From NCBI GenBank assembly GCA_015501605.1, contig JADNRZ010000001.1:1302001-1366000 (forward strand): DNA of 64,000 nucleotides. Direction: 5' to 3'. This document shows, piece after piece, positions 33,569 through 44,800 of this stretch (position 1 is the first letter of the stretch; each line of letters begins with the position of its first letter). The position numbers and the translations under genes were made by a program. The stretch comes from Panaeolus papilionaceus. Lineage: Eukaryota; Basidiomycota; Agaricomycetes; Agaricales. A model generated the notes under the pieces. That model did not search any database and was not told the DNA's origin. It worked only from the letters and a program-made list of their open reading frames with translations.

Positions 33569-35116
33569 ATGGCTAAAACACCAGTGCAACCTCTACAGAT
33601 AATGTTTAAACCTATACCATCCAATCCATTATTTATTTCTGCAACAGACCGGTATGAGGAGCCTGATAGTCTCACACCTAAGTCTCCAAATATTTCTTCT
33701 GCCTTTGAGCAGATGCAAATCACCCAGACTCAATCAGCAAGCCATGATCAAAGGATACCAATATATGTTGGGTCAACACCATGTACCCCTTTACAAAGCG
33801 ACCAACAGCGCATATTCATAGAATATTGTCCTGTCGGATCAAGCCCATACTCACCATTCAAGGAAGCTGAGCCATCCGCAGCATCCGCAGACACCACTCC
33901 AAACAGGTTGCAACTATTAAACCTAGGACCATTGATGCAAAGTATGCACATCCCAATACCAGAGACCAGGCCAGCACAAAATATCAAAGAGACACATGTC
34001 CAATCATCATCATCATCAAGGGCACAAAGGCCTGCACCAGAACCAAGTACCCCCACCAGAACAGACACGGGTAACCCCACATTAAGCCCACCGCAGTGCC
34101 GAGTACCCACCGTCCCCGCAAAGCGCAAGCCTTCACCATCGCCAATCCCTGCAAAGCGACCCCGAGTCGAGATAACATCTAGCAATACATTCAGCGCAAA
34201 CGACGCGAACACGAATAAATGTGGTGTACATCATACAAGCTCTGGCTCAAATGTACACCACCCAAAGGGGAACACTAAAAACAAAGCTCATCCCGATAAC
34301 AATATTAACACCCGTCCATGTTCGCCGTCAAATTTGCATCCGCAATCGGAAGTACATCGCGCCGAATCATCAATAAACCGAGACCCAAAGATACCGTTAC
34401 GGCAAACCAATAGCAATATAACCAGCGGCCAATACGCGACACCAAAGAAATCCCAGGGTAGCGAACAAAGGCCAAGCACGAATGCTGTCAGTCATGACGC
34501 GAAATTTGCGCGAGTGGAGCAAAAAGAATTGAATGGACATCAGCGAACAATGGCACATCAAGGCCAACCCCGTCGGCCCGCTGAGAACACACCTTCACAG
34601 GCGCCTATTTCCGGAAAGCCCCACAAAGCACACAACTCCCCAAATAGCAGCACGTTGATAACAACAAAGCCAAGGTCAAAGACAAAGCCTGCTGCACCCA
34701 TTGCGCGGAAACATGCTCCAATAGCACAACCAGGCCCACCGCAGCCGCAGACACACAAGCCATCAATTAGCAAGCTCAAGCTCTTCCAGTGGAAAAACGA
34801 GCTTGTGCGAGCATCATACTTGCTGAAATCCGGAAAGCTGACACCGGCCGAGGCAATGGGCGCTTTCAAGGCGCTGAACGACATTGACACTTACCAGAGA
34901 ACGGACAACACGGTGTGGAATGCAGATATGTTGCAAGAAACAGGTCTGATGGATAGTGTCAAGGCTGTATGTGGCATTGATTCCAGTGGGGACCTGGTCG
35001 ATGAGGCTGTTGAAGGCAAGTGGGACGATCGGTCGAGGATTGTTGCAGTCAAGATTTTGAGACGGTGGCAGAAGGGCTTTTTGAGAGTAAAGCCAGCGAA
35101 AACGGGGAGGACGTGA
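33569..35116 (+). CDS. Uncharacterised nuclear-looking protein, possible TFIIS-N-like C-terminus
   Basis: A single uninterrupted exon of 515 residues, unusual here because nearly all neighbours are intron-rich. I do not recognise a named family. Residues 1-410 are rich in Pro, Ser, Thr, Asn and Gln and probably disordered, with a bipartite basic stretch (KRKPSPSPIPAKRPR, near residue 190) that would serve as a nuclear localisation signal. The last 110 residues are helical and well composed: KLKLFQWKNELVRASYLLKS, then MGAFKALNDIDTY, MLQETGLMDSVKAVCGID and VAVKILRRWQKGF. The pattern of a leucine-rich helix, a T-G-L-x-x-x-V helix and a final A-x-x-I-L-x-x-W helix resembles the TFIIS N-terminal (LW) domain of transcription elongation factors. 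That is inference from pattern and should be tested by structure prediction. Confidence 0.65.
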   Translation: MAKTPVQPLQIMFKPIPSNPLFISATDRYEEPDSLTPKSPNISSAFEQMQITQTQSASHDQRIPIYVGSTPCTPLQSDQQRIFIEYCPVGSSPYSPFKEAEPSAASADTTPNRLQLLNLGPLMQSMHIPIPETRPAQNIKETHVQSSSSSRAQRPAPEPSTPTRTDTGNPTLSPPQCRVPTVPAKRKPSPSPIPAKRPRVEITSSNTFSANDANTNKCGVHHTSSGSNVHHPKGNTKNKAHPDNNINTRPCSPSNLHPQSEVHRAESSINRDPKIPLRQTNSNITSGQYATPKKSQGSEQRPSTNAVSHDAKFARVEQKELNGHQRTMAHQGQPRRPAENTPSQAPISGKPHKAHNSPNSSTLITTKPRSKTKPAAPIARKHAPIAQPGPPQPQTHKPSISKLKLFQWKNELVRASYLLKSGKLTPAEAMGAFKALNDIDTYQRTDNTVWNADMLQETGLMDSVKAVCGIDSSGDLVDEAVEGKWDDRSRIVAVKILRRWQKGFLRVKPAKTGRT

Positions 35117-36262
35117 TGATGATAAGGCCACTGTATCTCTTGCCAGCAAGACAGCTGTGCCACCACCAACACCAACAATATACCCATACACGCATTATGC
35201 GTTCCAATTGTACAATACGCCTCGCATAACCGACCAACAAACCAGTGGACACCCATCACGATTACTTATTCACGAACGCCAGTGAACAACGAACGTGTTC
35301 AGACAATGTCTAACACAGCGAATGAAGTCATAGCATCATGCTTGTAACATTAGCCTCCCCGCAAATCCCTTGTAATTTTATTTTCCCAACGGGAAGAATG
35401 ATGAACGTGCTTACCTTCATCACAACTCAGACCAGGAACTATGTCACCAGTGGGTAAGAAATGCTTTTGAGTGCGCAAGATGAAAAGAAAAAGGAAAAAG
35501 CTAGACAGCCAATGAGATGTGGCATGCTGTATGGTGGCTACGGGCCAGAGTTCAAGATGCTATGATTAACATCAACCCCTGTTTGAGCAAAGGAGAATTT
35601 ATGAGTGAAAATTTGAATGCATGCGAAAAACAGCGAACGAGTGCGGGGTTGTGTGGAAGAAGGAAGCAGAAGGGTGATTGCACAATGGGCTTCAGACAAA
35701 TCAAAGTTGTGGACAGCCACCAAGATAAGGTCTTTTTGTTCACACCTCAATCAGAACCAGATTCATACTTTGAATGAGTCATGTCAATTTGTATGTATAT
35801 CACAGTGCACCAAGCAATGATAAAATTGAAACGTCTAAAGTACTCTAAATCCCATGAGAATTGAAATAGCCTATAAACCATGCTGCTAAAGTTATAATTC
35901 CCTGGAATTGCGAAGAAGAAAATGATGAAAGTGAAGGTGAAAGTTGAAAGTTGAAAGTGAATTGAAAATTGAAATAAAAATGAAAAGGCGCACTGTAGGG
36001 GGTTGGTTCATAAATGTTATACAAAAAGATCATGCTGCTAACAGATTAATTAATGTACAGTAAGCAAAATGCAACAACGACAACGGAGGCGTGAAACGTG
36101 TCACAAAAAGGAGGACAGGCGAATCGTGGTCATAAAAAAATAAAACCAAATCGATACCATGCATGCAAAGACATCACCAGCCAGGAATCATAAATGAGCT
36201 ACCTACAAGAATAAAAAAGAAAGAAGAGCACGAAACACACGAGTCCCCAAGAGGTCAGAGGA
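35117..36262. other. Intergenic between convergent orphan gene and FHA-forkhead gene
   Basis: About 1.1 kb without a recognisable gene. From 35460 on, the top strand is purine-rich (C/U-rich on the forkhead transcript strand), including irregular GAAAGTT repeats at 35925-35990. Confidence 0.5.
35925..35990. repeat. Imperfect GAAAGT(T)GAAA repeat
   Basis: Successive units of GAAAGTGAAG, GAAAGTTGAAAGTTGAAAGT and GAAAATTGAAA-like sequence. It lies about 270 bp downstream of the forkhead stop codon and may be part of that 3' UTR. Confidence 0.5.
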
Positions 36263-38675
36263 TCAAGCAGCAATGAGAGCTTGCCCGCTGTCCATCTTGC
36301 GTCTCTTCGCGGCCGGACCTTCGTCATCAGAGTCACCATCCACAACAATTATAGGGGACCCGGGGTCTGCTGGCAGTTCTGCAGCAGGCTGAACAACACC
36401 CTTTGCGGCCTCCGTGTTGACAGCAGGTGCAGACGCCGATGTGGGTGCCGTCATATCGGATATTGCATTCGCCGTTGGTTGGGACCCTGATGCTGTCGCA
36501 GGTGCAGCACTTGACCCCACATTCGGTGCTACCGATGATTTGTCCACATTGCCAGTAACAGCAGCGTTAGCCTTGCGTGCCTGATCCAATGGTACATTCG
36601 TAAAGGGTGCCGTCGTCGCAGCAGCAGATTTCTTGGTGCCCTTGGGTCGCTTGCCTGTCCTATCTTTGCCTCTTCCTCTCGCTCGCCTCTCCTTCAGTGC
36701 CCTAATCATATGGTTCGTTAGTACCCCCAACGCAGCCCGAGCCCCCATCTTCTCCAACTCCGTCAACATCTCCGGCGTCAGCTCAGCAAACACGTCAGGA
36801 TCCAGAATTAGCTTCCGCTCATGTAACACCATGTATCCCTCCTTTGCGGAGTTGTTGGGATGCCCTGGTGCGTAATCCGGGTGCGTTGAAGGTATTGGAC
36901 CAAGAACGATCGGAATGACAACATCAGGAACAGATCCACCAACCGCTGGAGGTTGTGCTGGGGTCGCTGTTGCAGGCCGAGCCGGAGCCGTGAGTGGGGA
37001 GACAGAGGTAGTTGGAGCTGACGTGGAAGTAGACGGAGTGGGGTTCGTTGCAGGGACTAAAGGCGACTGGGATTTTGCGGCCTGTGACTGGATATTCCAA
37101 TTTGACTGTGTGAGAGCTGCATAGGGATTCGGAGCGGTCATTGGCGCCCCAGAGTATACTGTGGTCGTAGAGCCTTGTGAAGCAGCAGAAACGGTGTGGG
37201 ATTGCTGGGGGTGCGATGGATAAGCGAAAACACCGGTTGTGGCAAGACCAGTAGTTGTAACGCCATTGTTCGTCGGGTTTGTTGGAGGGGACAGAGGTTT
37301 AGCAGTGACAATACTCTTGAATGCCAATGGTGAAGATGTCAGAGGTGGAGGAAGAGGTGCACCCTTTGTATCGCCTTTAACACTTCTCTTAAATGGTGGT
37401 TCCTGTGCAGATGCTCCCCTGTCCTTCTTTCGACCTTTCACTGTGGTTGGTTCCGTTGAACCAGAAGCTACTGCCAAAGCCGCTGCAGCAGCAGCCTGTG
37501 TCGCCTTCGACTCCTGCTCTTCTAATGCCTGGGCATACTTCTCATCAATCGACCAGAAAAAGCCCTTGCCCCTGTCACCCCCACAGCGTTCCATTTTGAG
37601 AAAAGCGCGGCCTGAAGACAAATTGTGACGAACGGAACTCTACAAAATATTGATCAAACATAGTTCACAGGTGATATGAAAGCTTATCTCTTACCATCCA
37701 AGCACCATCTGCATAGCGATAATATTCATACTTGCCAATAATCCAATTGCAGATTTCTTGAAGTGTTGCCTTTCCGTCTATGTCCCGAATAGCACGATAG
37801 ATAAGTTGAGCATATGTATAAGGTGGTTTCGGTGGCATGTCTTCTGGCTTGGGACGTTCAATAATAGGTGTCGGGTCAACATCGCTCTTTTTCCGCTTCT
37901 TTGGGTTCGTCTTTGTAGACTTTCCTATAGAGTTGGAATTAGGTAGTTGTGGCTGAGGTGGTAGTGCAGCTTTAGGTTTAAGTTTCGGAATGGGAGCAGG
38001 TGCAGGTGGTGTGGGTGGCAGTCGAGGAGATAATGAAGGGGAAGGTGGTGGGAGTTTAACCTCCGGTAGAGGTGGAGGTGAATGTGAGGGTTGCGACGAT
38101 GGCGGTGATATGGATGTGATATCGACAGAAGGTGAACGAGGTCTATTTGCAGATGATTGAGAACTTGGAGAAGGGGTATCTTCAGGCGGAGGAGGAGGGG
38201 GAAGAACAAAGTGGAAAGTTCTTGAAGCGATTTGAATTTGGGACCTGCAAGGGTCCAGCGTCAGCCACAATTGTGAACTAGTTGCATTGAATTAATTTTA
38301 TGTATACCTTTCACCTAATGGTGCGCGTGTTCCAGCTCCTGACCAAACGCCGTCTACCCATGCACCATTTCGACCTATGACCACGAGTACAAAGCGGTCC
38401 TCGTCCTGGTCATATTCAATCTTGGCATGAAGTCGAGATACGCTCTTTAGTGCGCCCAAGTCTACGTCTACCTGTGTTTGCTCCGCTGTAGATGAAGTTG
38501 CGGCATTTGGAGCACATCTACGACCGATGGTGATAGAAAGGGTTTGAATGTAGAAGGTGAAATGAGGAAAGACCAGAGAATAATAAGCCGAAATCTTGTC
38601 CTGGGTTGGTGGAGGAGTAGCATTCTGAACAACTTCCTGGTTATTTGGAGAAGCTGTACGTGTCCGGGTATCCAT
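36263..38675 (-). CDS. FHA-forkhead transcription factor (Fkh1/Fkh2-like)
   Basis: Proteins with an FHA domain followed by a forkhead domain include yeast Fkh1/Fkh2, which drive G2/M transcription. Three exons (38308-38675, 37695-38244, 36263-37639) encode 764 residues. The FHA domain (about residues 30-135) has SITIGRRCAP, LKSVSRLHAKIEYD (the G-R and S-x-x-H phosphothreonine-binding residues) and RNGAWVDG. A Pro/Ser-rich linker with a KKRKK patch leads to the forkhead: PPYTYAQLIYRAIRDIDG, TLQEICNWIIGKYEYY, and after intron 2 SSVRHNLSSGRAFLKM and DRGKGFFWSIDEKY. The C-terminal 400 residues are Ala/Pro/Thr-rich with a basic patch and end in AKRRKMDSGQALIAA. It is divergent from the MTP18-like gene, 189 bp away. 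Confidence 0.94.
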
Positions 38676-38783
38676 AATTTCAGAAAAATAAAAGAAAAAA
38701 GAAAGAAAAGTAATAAGAGTCTTTCAAAAGTCGAGTTTACGACGAAACTGACTGTTGTGGTCAACTTCAAGGAATGCTTAATC

Positions 38784-38789
38784 CACGTG
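38784..38789. promoter_or_regulatory. CACGTG element in FHA-forkhead/MTP18 shared promoter
   Basis: Sits in the 189-bp interval between the two divergent start codons, 109 bp from one and 76 bp from the other. Confidence 0.45.
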
Positions 38790-38864
38790 ACTCGTCTTAA
38801 TTCCGAATTCAATTCAATTTCCTTGCCGTGCCATAGCATATTCGTCACTTTACTTATTAACACA

Positions 38865-39709
38865 ATGTCTCCAACAGAATCAACAGTGGACATCGTTCAG
38901 GACAAAGTTGAGGACCTTGTAAAGCACGATGTTGATTCAGTTGATTCCAACGTTCGTTATCTGGCTTATGGTGCTCGTCTAAGGACCGCTCTTACCGCTG
39001 GTTCCCGATACATTGCCTATGTGAGCCTCATTGACATCGTCTGTCCAAGCAAATGCTCAAAGTTTCAATCTTACCATGTGTATATCATAGACCAGTGACG
39101 TTGGAGAAGCATTTAGGCCCGTGGTTCCTCCTTGGATAGTAACTGCTGCATATGGTGTCTCGTGGTTATACCTTTCTGGGTCAGCTTTGATTGCATCGAG
39201 TCTTGTCTGATCCTGGGCAGCAACGTTTGACGATGCATTCTGTTTAGCGACGTGGGTTATGAAACTTACAAGTCATACAGAAGAGGTCCTTCCCCTATAG
39301 AGGCCGCCAATTTCTCAGAGCCTACCCGTCTTGGTCTTGCTGCCGTTCAACGAGCGACCTTTCAGTCCGTGGCTTCAATGTGCGTCATAGATTACTACTA
39401 TTGCCCGGCATCAGTTCAACCTGTGAATAGAAGGCGCTGACGTATATATTTTATGATACCCCTAGGGCTTTACCCGCGTTCACTATCCATACTGTTGTAG
39501 CTCAATCCCGCAAGGCCTTCCGCAACGCAACCAATCCTCGTGTCCAGGCATGGGGTCCGACTATGACCGGACTTGCGGTTGTGCCGGCTCTTCCCTACCT
39601 TTTCGATCACCCTGTCGAACAAGCTACTGAGCACATATTCGACTGGGTGCGAGAACGGTTGTCTAATGCCCTGCCACCAAAGTCTGAACCAGACAAGAAG
39701 GAGCTCTGA
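38865..39709 (+). CDS. MTP18/MTFP1-like mitochondrial fission process protein
   Basis: MTP18-family proteins are inner-membrane proteins that affect mitochondrial fission. Four exons encode about 206 residues. Exon 1 is 38865-39020 (MSPTESTVDIVQDKVEDLVK through GSRYIAY); exon 2 from 39091 continues TSDVGEAFRPVVPPWIVTAA; exon 3 gives GDVGYETYKSYRRG; the last exon gives LPAFTIHTVVAQSRKAF and TMTGLAVVPALPYLFDHPVE. The conserved R-Y-x-A-Y-x-S-D-x-G-E-A-F-R-P and F-D-x-P-V-E motifs match the family. Hydrophobic segments occur around WIVTAAYGVSWLYL, ALPAFTIHTVV and GLAVVPALPYL. The C-terminus is charged (KSEPDKKEL). The assignment is by motif and is strong. Confidence 0.9.
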
Positions 39710-39913
39710 TTATTATTTTTTCTATGCTTGAACCTAATTCATATAACCCTGCTCGAGTATACAATGGACTCACCAACCCTCATACCTTAATGGATGGATG
39801 TAACTGATGATTATATATAGATGATAATCTACATGCACAACTTTTGCCTTGATAAAAAAGAATACACGAACTGCAATTGACCGAGGCCACAAAACTTTGA
39901 AGCAAAACCAAAC

Positions 39914-41538
39914 CTAGAGAGATGTTTTTCCAAGCGCTAAGGGTATAGAGCTGATACTGCTTGGGGGGATGAGTCCGACTTCTGTGACAACAGCTGTAAT
40001 ATATGTAGGAGGTGTAAGGTCATAGAGCGGGTTGAGTGTTTCGAGATTCGGTGCTGTCGGGGGATTATATGAACCGGATGTTCGCTGGATCACCGAAGCG
40101 GGGACTAGAATGAAATTATGAGCTGGTTTCAAAAAACAAAGAAACGTCGCCGATGACATACCAAGTTCATTCTTGCTAAAGCCATCAACCATAACACCTT
40201 CACTGAACTTGTATGTTTCGCAACATACAACGACCGGAACATTGTGAGCCCTGGCCATCATGGCCACCATGGCTGTACCAGCGCGTGAGTACACAGCACC
40301 ATTTGAGAAGAGTGAATGTGCCCCAAGGAATACCGTCGACACCTGCGTCAACAAGGTCGGAAGAGCCGGCAAAAGCGCGTAGGTACAGGGGATCGGGTTG
40401 TCTCCACTTGTCAATGACTTTAACAACTCCTTGCCTATTAAAGCGCGTGAGCAGAAATTCTGCAAAATATCTGGAAGTAAATTACCTTCCAACAGGGGCT
40501 TCGAATCTACAATGATAACTGAGACGTTCTTTCCTTTGCGTTTTTCCTCGAGTAGCATCTTTTCCACAACGGAAGATCTAAGCGAGTGAATCAATGAAGT
40601 TGATAACATGGTGATTATCGCGCACTTACCGTCCAAAGGTTAGGATGGTGTCGCCGTCCTTAATCTTCGTCCCAGCGAGTTGTTCAATGACCGCGCCGGC
40701 CAAAATAATACGATCCCGAATGTAATTGTCAATTTTTTGACACAGCGTATTTTTCGCCTATCCAAACGAATTAGTCCACGCCGCGATTAATAAACCCATG
40801 AATCGTACATCCTGTTCCACCATGTCAATATCTATGCTACTAATCGCGAGCTTGAGTTCTCGGATCGCATTTCCCATTGTTACAGACATTGGTCGAGCGG
40901 CGACTAAATGGCTGATCTGGGGTGACAGGTGGGTCATAAGATGGCGCGAAAGGGTATTCTGTGGAGGTGTCGTGTAATCTTGAATGACCTGCCACCACGA
41001 AAGGATTAGTCCTCCGTAATACAATTCCCATATAATGATTCGATGGCACCTTTTTGAAAGCAGATAATGTAGCAATGCACCGTGCATTTGCTCCGGAGAT
41101 CTTGAATTCAGAGAAGAGTAGGCCTAACCTCACAATTTCGGGGTGGATGTCGCCTTTTACAACATGACCCACCACCTTTGGTTGACCAAAATGGGAGAAG
41201 ATTCGTAGTCCATGGGGTACGGATGGTGCATCTGTGGCACCAGCAGCTGCCATATCCCTAGAACTCGAGGCATGTTGTCTTGAGCCACTGGCTTCCACAA
41301 CAAAAACCTTCTTCTGGGGGGTTTGAGGTGGTTTTGGCTTAGGTGTCACAGGAGCCCCCTGCTGTTGCTGGCCCCTTCCTGGCTGTCCTCCTTGCTTCCC
41401 TGCCTGTGCCGCTTGCTTTGCCGCTCGTTGTTTATCTTGCAGGTCTCTGCGCTCCGCTCTTGTCATGCTTTTTTGTGAAGGTGCCCCGGAGGGTTTCTGT
41501 ACTGGTAACGGAGGATCGGTCATTGATGGAACCGGCAT
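39914..41538 (-). CDS. GCD2: Translation initiation factor eIF2B subunit delta
   Basis: eIF2B delta is a regulatory subunit of the GDP-GTP exchange factor for eIF2, controlled by eIF2alpha phosphorylation. Multiple minus-strand exons encode about 450 residues. The N-terminus is low-complexity and Lys/Gln-rich, as in other Gcd2 proteins (RRDLQDKQRAAKQAAQAGKQ). The conserved part begins HPEIVRLGLLFSEFKISGAN and continues VIQDYTTPPQNTLSRHLMTH, ARPMSVTMGNAIRELKLAIS, GAVIEQLAGTKIKDGDTILT, VSVIIVDSKPLLEGKELL, and the Rossmann-like tail VSTVFLGAHSLFSNGAVYSR, NVPVVVCCETYKF and LNPLYDLTPPTYI. The intron between LLEG and KELLKSL must be removed to restore the block. It is divergent from RAT1 (334 bp between start codons) and convergent with the MTP18-like gene. 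Confidence 0.95.
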
Positions 41539-41872
41539 CGTCGAAGACGTAGAGTTGTTAAAGACTTGACGACGGTGTTGTAGTTAAAATGTAAAGACCA
41601 AAGAGTTAGTTCAGTGACTCAGTTATTAGGACTGTTGATATCTCGTCTTATCTAAATCTGGCACTGTCCAGGTGATCTAAAGATCCCTTATTGCACGTGA
41701 TGACTTCCTTATGCAATCATTGACATTTCCAGTTCCACAGTAGCGCAAACATTGCACCTTCACCCCTTCCAACGTTACTACCACTACTATAACACGTACC
41801 CGACCTTGGACTTGACTAATTTTCACTAATTACGCTCTTTTTATTGTCTACTAGTCCTTAAAATCTGCAGAA
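41539..41872. promoter_or_regulatory. Bidirectional promoter, eIF2B delta / RAT1
   Basis: A 334-bp interval between two divergent start codons. It contains CACGTG at 41694-41699, near its centre; no TATA box was seen. Confidence 0.5.
41694..41699. promoter_or_regulatory. CACGTG element, eIF2B delta / RAT1
   Basis: About 156 bp from the eIF2B delta start and 174 bp from the RAT1 start. Confidence 0.45.
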
Positions 41873-44800
41873 ATGGTATATTTCTCTCAAGACAAGAGTT
41901 TAACTTCGGAACATGGTTGACTGAATCTCATCATAGGGTGTTCCCGCACTTTTTCGATGGCTTAGCAAGAAGTACCCTAAAATCAGTGCGTAACACACTG
42001 ATGACTGCTAGTAACTATTCATACTTATCCAAAAATTTAGTTCTTCCGGTTGAAGAAGACGAAGACGTGAAATACGAGGCCGAGGATGGCGAAAATATTA
42101 CAGTTCCTATTAATATGGCTCTGCCGAATCCTAATGGCGTAGAGTTCGATAATTTGTATCTGGACATGAACGGTATTGTGCGTGTTTTGACATTTGTTCT
42201 TTTCACAACGTTTATTTAAGTCATGTCTTAGGTTCATCCGTGTACTCACCCAGAGGGCAAGGTATGTTTTTAAGCTTTCTATCATTCCAAAAATCGCTAA
42301 TGTCTCGTAGCCTGCCCCAGAAACTGAGGAGGAAATGATGGTTGAGGTCTTCAAATACACTGAACGAGTCGTCAACATGGTGCGACCCCGTAAATTATTA
42401 TTTATGGCTATTGGTGCGTGAACTCCGGATGTTAGCACATACGTTTCCAGAACTGACTCAACAATAGATGGTGTTGCCCCGCGCGCGAAGATGAATCAGC
42501 AACGCTCCCGTCGGTTCCGTTCTGCGCAAGAGGCAAAAGAAAAAGAGGAGGCAAAGAAAGAGTCGATTTTGTTGTGGGAAGGTATATTAATTGCTTGCTG
42601 GCGCGCTCGCTATTTTACTGACGTCAGAATTCTTTCATAAGCCATGGGTAAAACAGTCTCTGAAGAGGAGAAGAACAAAAAGTCATGGGATTCCAACGCT
42701 ATTACTCCTGGAACGCCATTCATGGACCTTCTAGCCAGCTCTTTGAGATATTGGGTTGTTCAAAAGATGAATTCAGACCCAGGATGGAGAAACGTCAGTT
42801 ATATCATACTCTTCATGCATTATTTACTGACCTTTCTTTAGATTCAAGTCATTATTTCTGATGCTGGAGTACCTGGCGAAGGAGAGCACAAAATCATGGA
42901 TTATATCAGACGCCAGCGTACAAACCCTGGACATGACCCCAACACGCGACACGTAATTTATGGATTGGTACGCAGGTTTTGCTCTTTTAACATTGGATGT
43001 TTCTAATTTTAGGTCTCAAATTCACCAGGATGCGGATCTTATCATGCTTGCCTTGGCAACTCATGAGCCTCACTTTAGGGTACTTCGAGAAGACGTTTTT
43101 GCTAATGATACCAGTCCATCTGCCTGTCGAATGTGCGGACAAGAAGGCCATTATGCTGCTCAGTGTACCGGAACAAAAGCAGAAATACAGAAAAAGCCTC
43201 CACCAGAGAAAAAACCGTTCATTTTCCTCGATGTTTCGATTTTGAGAGAGTATCTCGAAGTGGAACTCGATATTCCGCACCTCCCTTTCCCGTTTACCCT
43301 CGAACAAGCGATTGATGACTGGATCCTCCTCATCTTCTTTGTCGGCAATGACTTCCTACCCCATCTCCCCTCTCTTGAGATCCGTGAAGGTGCTATTGAT
43401 ACACTTTTAAAGATATGGAAACAAGAACTCCCAAGGATGGGAGGTTATATGACGAACCATGGCCATCTTGAGTTGTCTCGAGCACAGATTATCCTTGAGG
43501 GCCTTGCTCAGAGGGAAGACGAAATTTTCCGTCGCAGACGTGAAGGTCCGTCTCTAGTCAAGGCAGCCCAGTTGAACGACTTTGCTGCCCTATCTTATTT
43601 TAAATATGTTGTGAAATTAACCCCTTGATTTTGTTACTCATAGCTGAAGAACGTCAAGACCAGAATGCAAAGCGGCGTAAATTGGAACAGCAGCAACGCG
43701 AGAATGGCTTTGCTTCAGGGCCCTCGCAGACCATGGCATTGACAGCTCTACCGACAGCACCTACCTCTAACGCAGCTACTAGTGGAGGATCATCCGGTCA
43801 CCCATCCCTTCCCCAACGACCTGCATACGATTTTGCTGCCAAAGCCGACTCAATAGGCCTCGGAGCTGCACCAACAGCAGAGTCGATTCAAATGACGCCA
43901 GCCGCTGTTCAAGCATTAGCAGGCTCTAACCGTGATGTTGTTGCTAACCGTCGGGCAATTCGAATGGCCAACATGAGTGCTGCAGAAGTTCTCAAAGCTG
44001 AACTTGCAGGCCTCTCTCCTGTCAAACCCTCCGCCAAAGCCGCACAACCACCAGCACCCGCACCGCAAGAACAAGAGGTCCAGCAGCAGCCTGCATCGCC
44101 ACCCAAACCCGTTGTCACCGAAGATGAGAACATGGATGATGATGACGATGTCCCTGGCCTGGGTGCGCGCCCTGCACCTGTTCAAGTGTCCGCCACCACC
44201 AGCGATCCATCAAATGTCGCAGATATCTTTAACGAGGATGTTCACCCTATGATCGAGGATGATGGAGGTGTCGGCACAAAGCGAAAGTTCGAAGAGGGAC
44301 CAGGCTCAGAAGACGCTGATGGGGAAGACGATGTTGTGGTTATCGAGGACGAACCCGAGGAAGATGGCGATGTTGCTCCTACCACCCTTGCCTTGAAGGT
44401 GAATCCAGATGGAACAGTTGAGCAGGAAGATACGATCAAGTATGTTATCCAAGTGTTGTACCCGACTTTTAACTGACGTTTTATAGGTTGTGGGAACCTG
44501 GGTACAAGGAACGATATTACAGGCAAAAGTTCGGTGTCGAGCTTACCGACCGCGAGCTTATCAAAAAGTGCGTCGTTCAGCCTTGGGAGCTCCCGAGCAG
44601 TACTAACATGGGCTTTAGTGTCACCAAGCATTATATTGAGGGCATGTGCTGGGTTCTTCACTATTACTATCAAGGGGTAAAACAAAATTTATCTGGTATC
44701 ACTACATAACTAACAACTTTCGATAGACACCTTCCTGGCAATGGTATTACCCTTATCATTTCGCTCCATTCGCTGCCGATTTTGAGGAAATTGACAAAAT

